Shown in pieces: positions 61,811 through 64,000 of a stretch of DNA of 64,000 nucleotides. The notes under the pieces are model-generated. The model made no database searches. It saw nothing but the letters and a program-made list of their open reading frames with translations, and was not told the origin of the DNA. The position numbers and the translations under genes were made by a program. Within the stretch, counting starts at the first letter, position 1; every line of letters begins with the position of its first letter. The stretch is from Oenanthe sinensis (lineage: Eukaryota; Streptophyta; Magnoliopsida; Apiales; Apiaceae). Location of the stretch: positions 9,321,501 through 9,385,500 of the forward strand of contig CM053795.1 of NCBI GenBank assembly GCA_028671895.1. The letters are read 5' to 3'.

Positions 61811-64000
61811 CTAATGGACTTGGATATCAAGTTTGGTTTGATTATTAGATGAGTTGATAATCACACCATCAACACGAGCTTCCGTATCATCTCCTTGGTA
61901 TGTTGAATGAACCCCATATAGCACATAGAACAATGTTATCAAACAAGCCCATATACCAAACCTCTGGTATGACAGTTTTGGTAGTGTAGTCATGAGGAAT
62001 ACATTGAGAAAGATTGAAACAGCTGCTGGCCACGGCATAAAGGGAACTGACCATTCGGATGATTGTCGTTCACAAGGGACAATGTACTGGAAAATGGCAG
62101 TGACTATGATCATGGAAACACCACACAGTACCATGCTCCAACTCTGTTGATTGAGTTTCCATAGTAAGGAGAGGGAAAGTGAGACGCATGAGAGTATGAA
62201 GAGGAAGAGAAGAGTGTGCAGTGGAGGATTGTTGTTACTAATAACATAACGGCGATAGATTAGTGCATTTGCCACTAAATAGAACACCAAGAGTGTGCCA
62301 ATGGAGATCATTTCAATAACAATGTTTAGTTCAGTGAAAAGTGCAATTGTTGCTTGACAAACTCCTGCATACCATCAAAATGTGTAGGACATTGTCAACT
62401 TTAGCATGTACATATATATTGTATTGTAAGTTGCATTTTTTATTAATAAATATATGATTTCATGATACGGCTCAGTGCTCACCTAAGGTGATTGTTGCAT
62501 TCAGTGGGGTGCCTGTTGAAGGATGAACCTTGGCAAACCAGGATGGCACAAGTCGCGCCCTTCCAATAACGCAAAGATACCTAGCTTGGCCAAGCATGGC
62601 AACCAGGAGAGAAGCAACAATTCCTAGACTTGCGCCAGCTCCAACAACATTGCCTGCCCATTTCCAACCCTTTGTTTGGAAGGCGATTGAAAACGATGCA
62701 CTAGCTGATATCTATGAATCATTTGAAGAATTCCTATTTATAAGGAAATTTTACAAACTTTTCATTTTCTTTATATTCCATAGACATTGTTAACAATATG
62801 AGTTCACTGACCTTGCCATAAGGAACCATCATACATAATGCCAAAGCCATAAGACAGTAAAGAATGGAAACAATGAGAACTGAACCCACAATGCCCAATG
62901 GAAGACTCTTTGAAGGGTTTTTAATCTCTTCTGCCAAGGTTGAAACCGAGTCATAGCCGATATAGCTGAAATAAACTATTGCAGCACCGTCTAGAACACC
63001 TTCGACGCCATAAGGAGCTAAACCTCCCGGCTTCACCAAGTTCTCAAAACTCCCATTGCAGAAACCAGCAATTATAATAAACCCGAAGAAGATCACATGG
63101 AAGACCGTCATCCCAAGGTTTATTATGGAGCTCTCCTTCGTACTACAGTTCAAATTAAGAAATATCAATTCGATCACCAGTTTCACAAGCTACTCTAACA
63201 AATTTTGTTAAGCATAAAAAATAATGCAGTTGTTATTTTAATGGTAATAACTCAGAAACTAAATCAGTACTAGAAATATCGTACATGTTATATTTATATC
63301 TCGCTAAGACAACTGATAGATGACCGGTACTATAACAACTACAAATATATTATGCAAGTAGCAAATTTCTCTATTAGTTAAAGTAAATCAAACCTGTGGC
63401 ATAGACAAAGAGTGAGAAGAAGGACTAGAACAACAGCTGGGAAGTCCAACATGTTGTAGCCTTTCACCAGTCCATTCACCTCAACTCGCCATGAGTTCGG
63501 ATCATTTTCTCCAAATACACAGCACAAATACTCCGTAAAACTTCTTGCTACAGCAGCATTTGAGAGAACATACTCCATCAATATATTTGCTCCAGCAAAA
63601 TACCCTACAAACTCTCCTGCACCATGATAAGATATTTTTTTAAAACACATAACACAGATCATATGCCAAATAATTAGAAAACCAATAATATAGTTCTATA
63701 TGAGTTCAGTTAAGCTTCATACCAAAGGTCACCCGTAGATAACTAAAGGCGCCACCGGCAACTGGAATCTGTACTGAGAATTCAGTATAGCACATGGAAG
63801 AAAGGAGAGCTGATACACCGGCAATAATATAGGATAAGAAAACAGAAGGACCAGAATTACTCCGGGCTACACGACCAGTTGTGACAAAAACTCCAGCACC
63901 AAGCATACCTCCAACACCAAGAGCTACCAAATCATACCACATGAGTTTTCTCTTCATATTTGCACCAGACCTTAGCCTCAACTGATTAAGTTCTTGGTCT
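61811..64000 (-). CDS. Cationic amino acid transporter (CAT family), 5' end outside window
   Basis: Five exons are in the window: 63723-64000 (open at the edge), 63394-63616, 62812-63142, 62483-62711, 61811-62364, in one frame. This is a multi-span APC-superfamily permease that imports basic and other amino acids with protons. The first visible helix is LMWYDLVALGVGGMLGAGVF, with the family glycine-rich GxG motif; others include IIAGVSALLSSMCYTEFSV, EYVLSNAAVARSFTEYL and GAAIVYFSYIGYDSVSTLAE. The C-terminal exon carries four or five more helices (MISIGTLLVFYLVANALIY) and ends with a short hydrophilic tail, SSNNQTKLDIQVH. About 538 codons are present; the missing N-terminus would bring it to the family's ~580-600. 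CAT6/CAT7-like is possible but not certain. Intact. Confidence 0.9.

Overview
The window is nuclear DNA from a dicot plant. Genes have many small exons with GT/AG introns, intergenic DNA is very AT-rich, and it is packed with LTR retrotransposons, a LINE fragment, Helitrons and short inverted-repeat elements (MITEs). The host proteins all have clear plant relatives. The neighbouring MORN and cyclophilin-like genes resemble, from memory, the adjacent Arabidopsis genes At4g17080 and At4g17070. I cannot name the species. No tRNA, rRNA or CRISPR features were seen.

Layout. 1.1-10.8 kb (minus): a MORN-repeat membrane protein gene whose first intron holds a nearly complete 5.45-kb Ty3/gypsy chromovirus; the gene also carries frame breaks. 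11-16.6 kb: MITE-rich spacer. 16.6-22.5 kb (minus): a complete 13-exon DXO1-type decapping/deNADding nuclease gene. 22.5-34.8 kb and 45.6-49.4 kb: a repeatedly duplicated region with three members (two intact, one broken) of an unrecognised small membrane-protein family, three copies of an upstream module with a short hairpin, and many MITE/Helitron insertions. 34.9-36.0 kb: a ~98% copy of MORN exon 2 with its flanking introns, fused directly to 36.0-39.3 kb, the 3' end of a different gypsy element (protease reading frame plus 1-kb LTR). 39.5-42.6 kb (minus): a three-RRM protein gene that stops at that LTR without its last exons. 50.1-50.6 kb: an eight-cysteine lipid-transfer-like gene with broken frames. 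50.8-52.4 kb (minus): a 5'-truncated LINE. 53.9-57.2 kb: a complete membrane-anchored cyclophilin-like gene. 58.9-60.2 kb: an intronless trihelix transcription factor gene. 61.8-64.0 kb (minus): a cationic amino acid transporter gene running off the right edge.

The host genes do not form a pathway; this is ordinary plant gene order. The interesting material is the accessory DNA: an apparently undescribed membrane-protein family spread by segmental duplication, a hairpin module kept in three copies, a duplicated MORN exon that is intact while its source is broken, and two host genes interrupted or cut short by retroelements.
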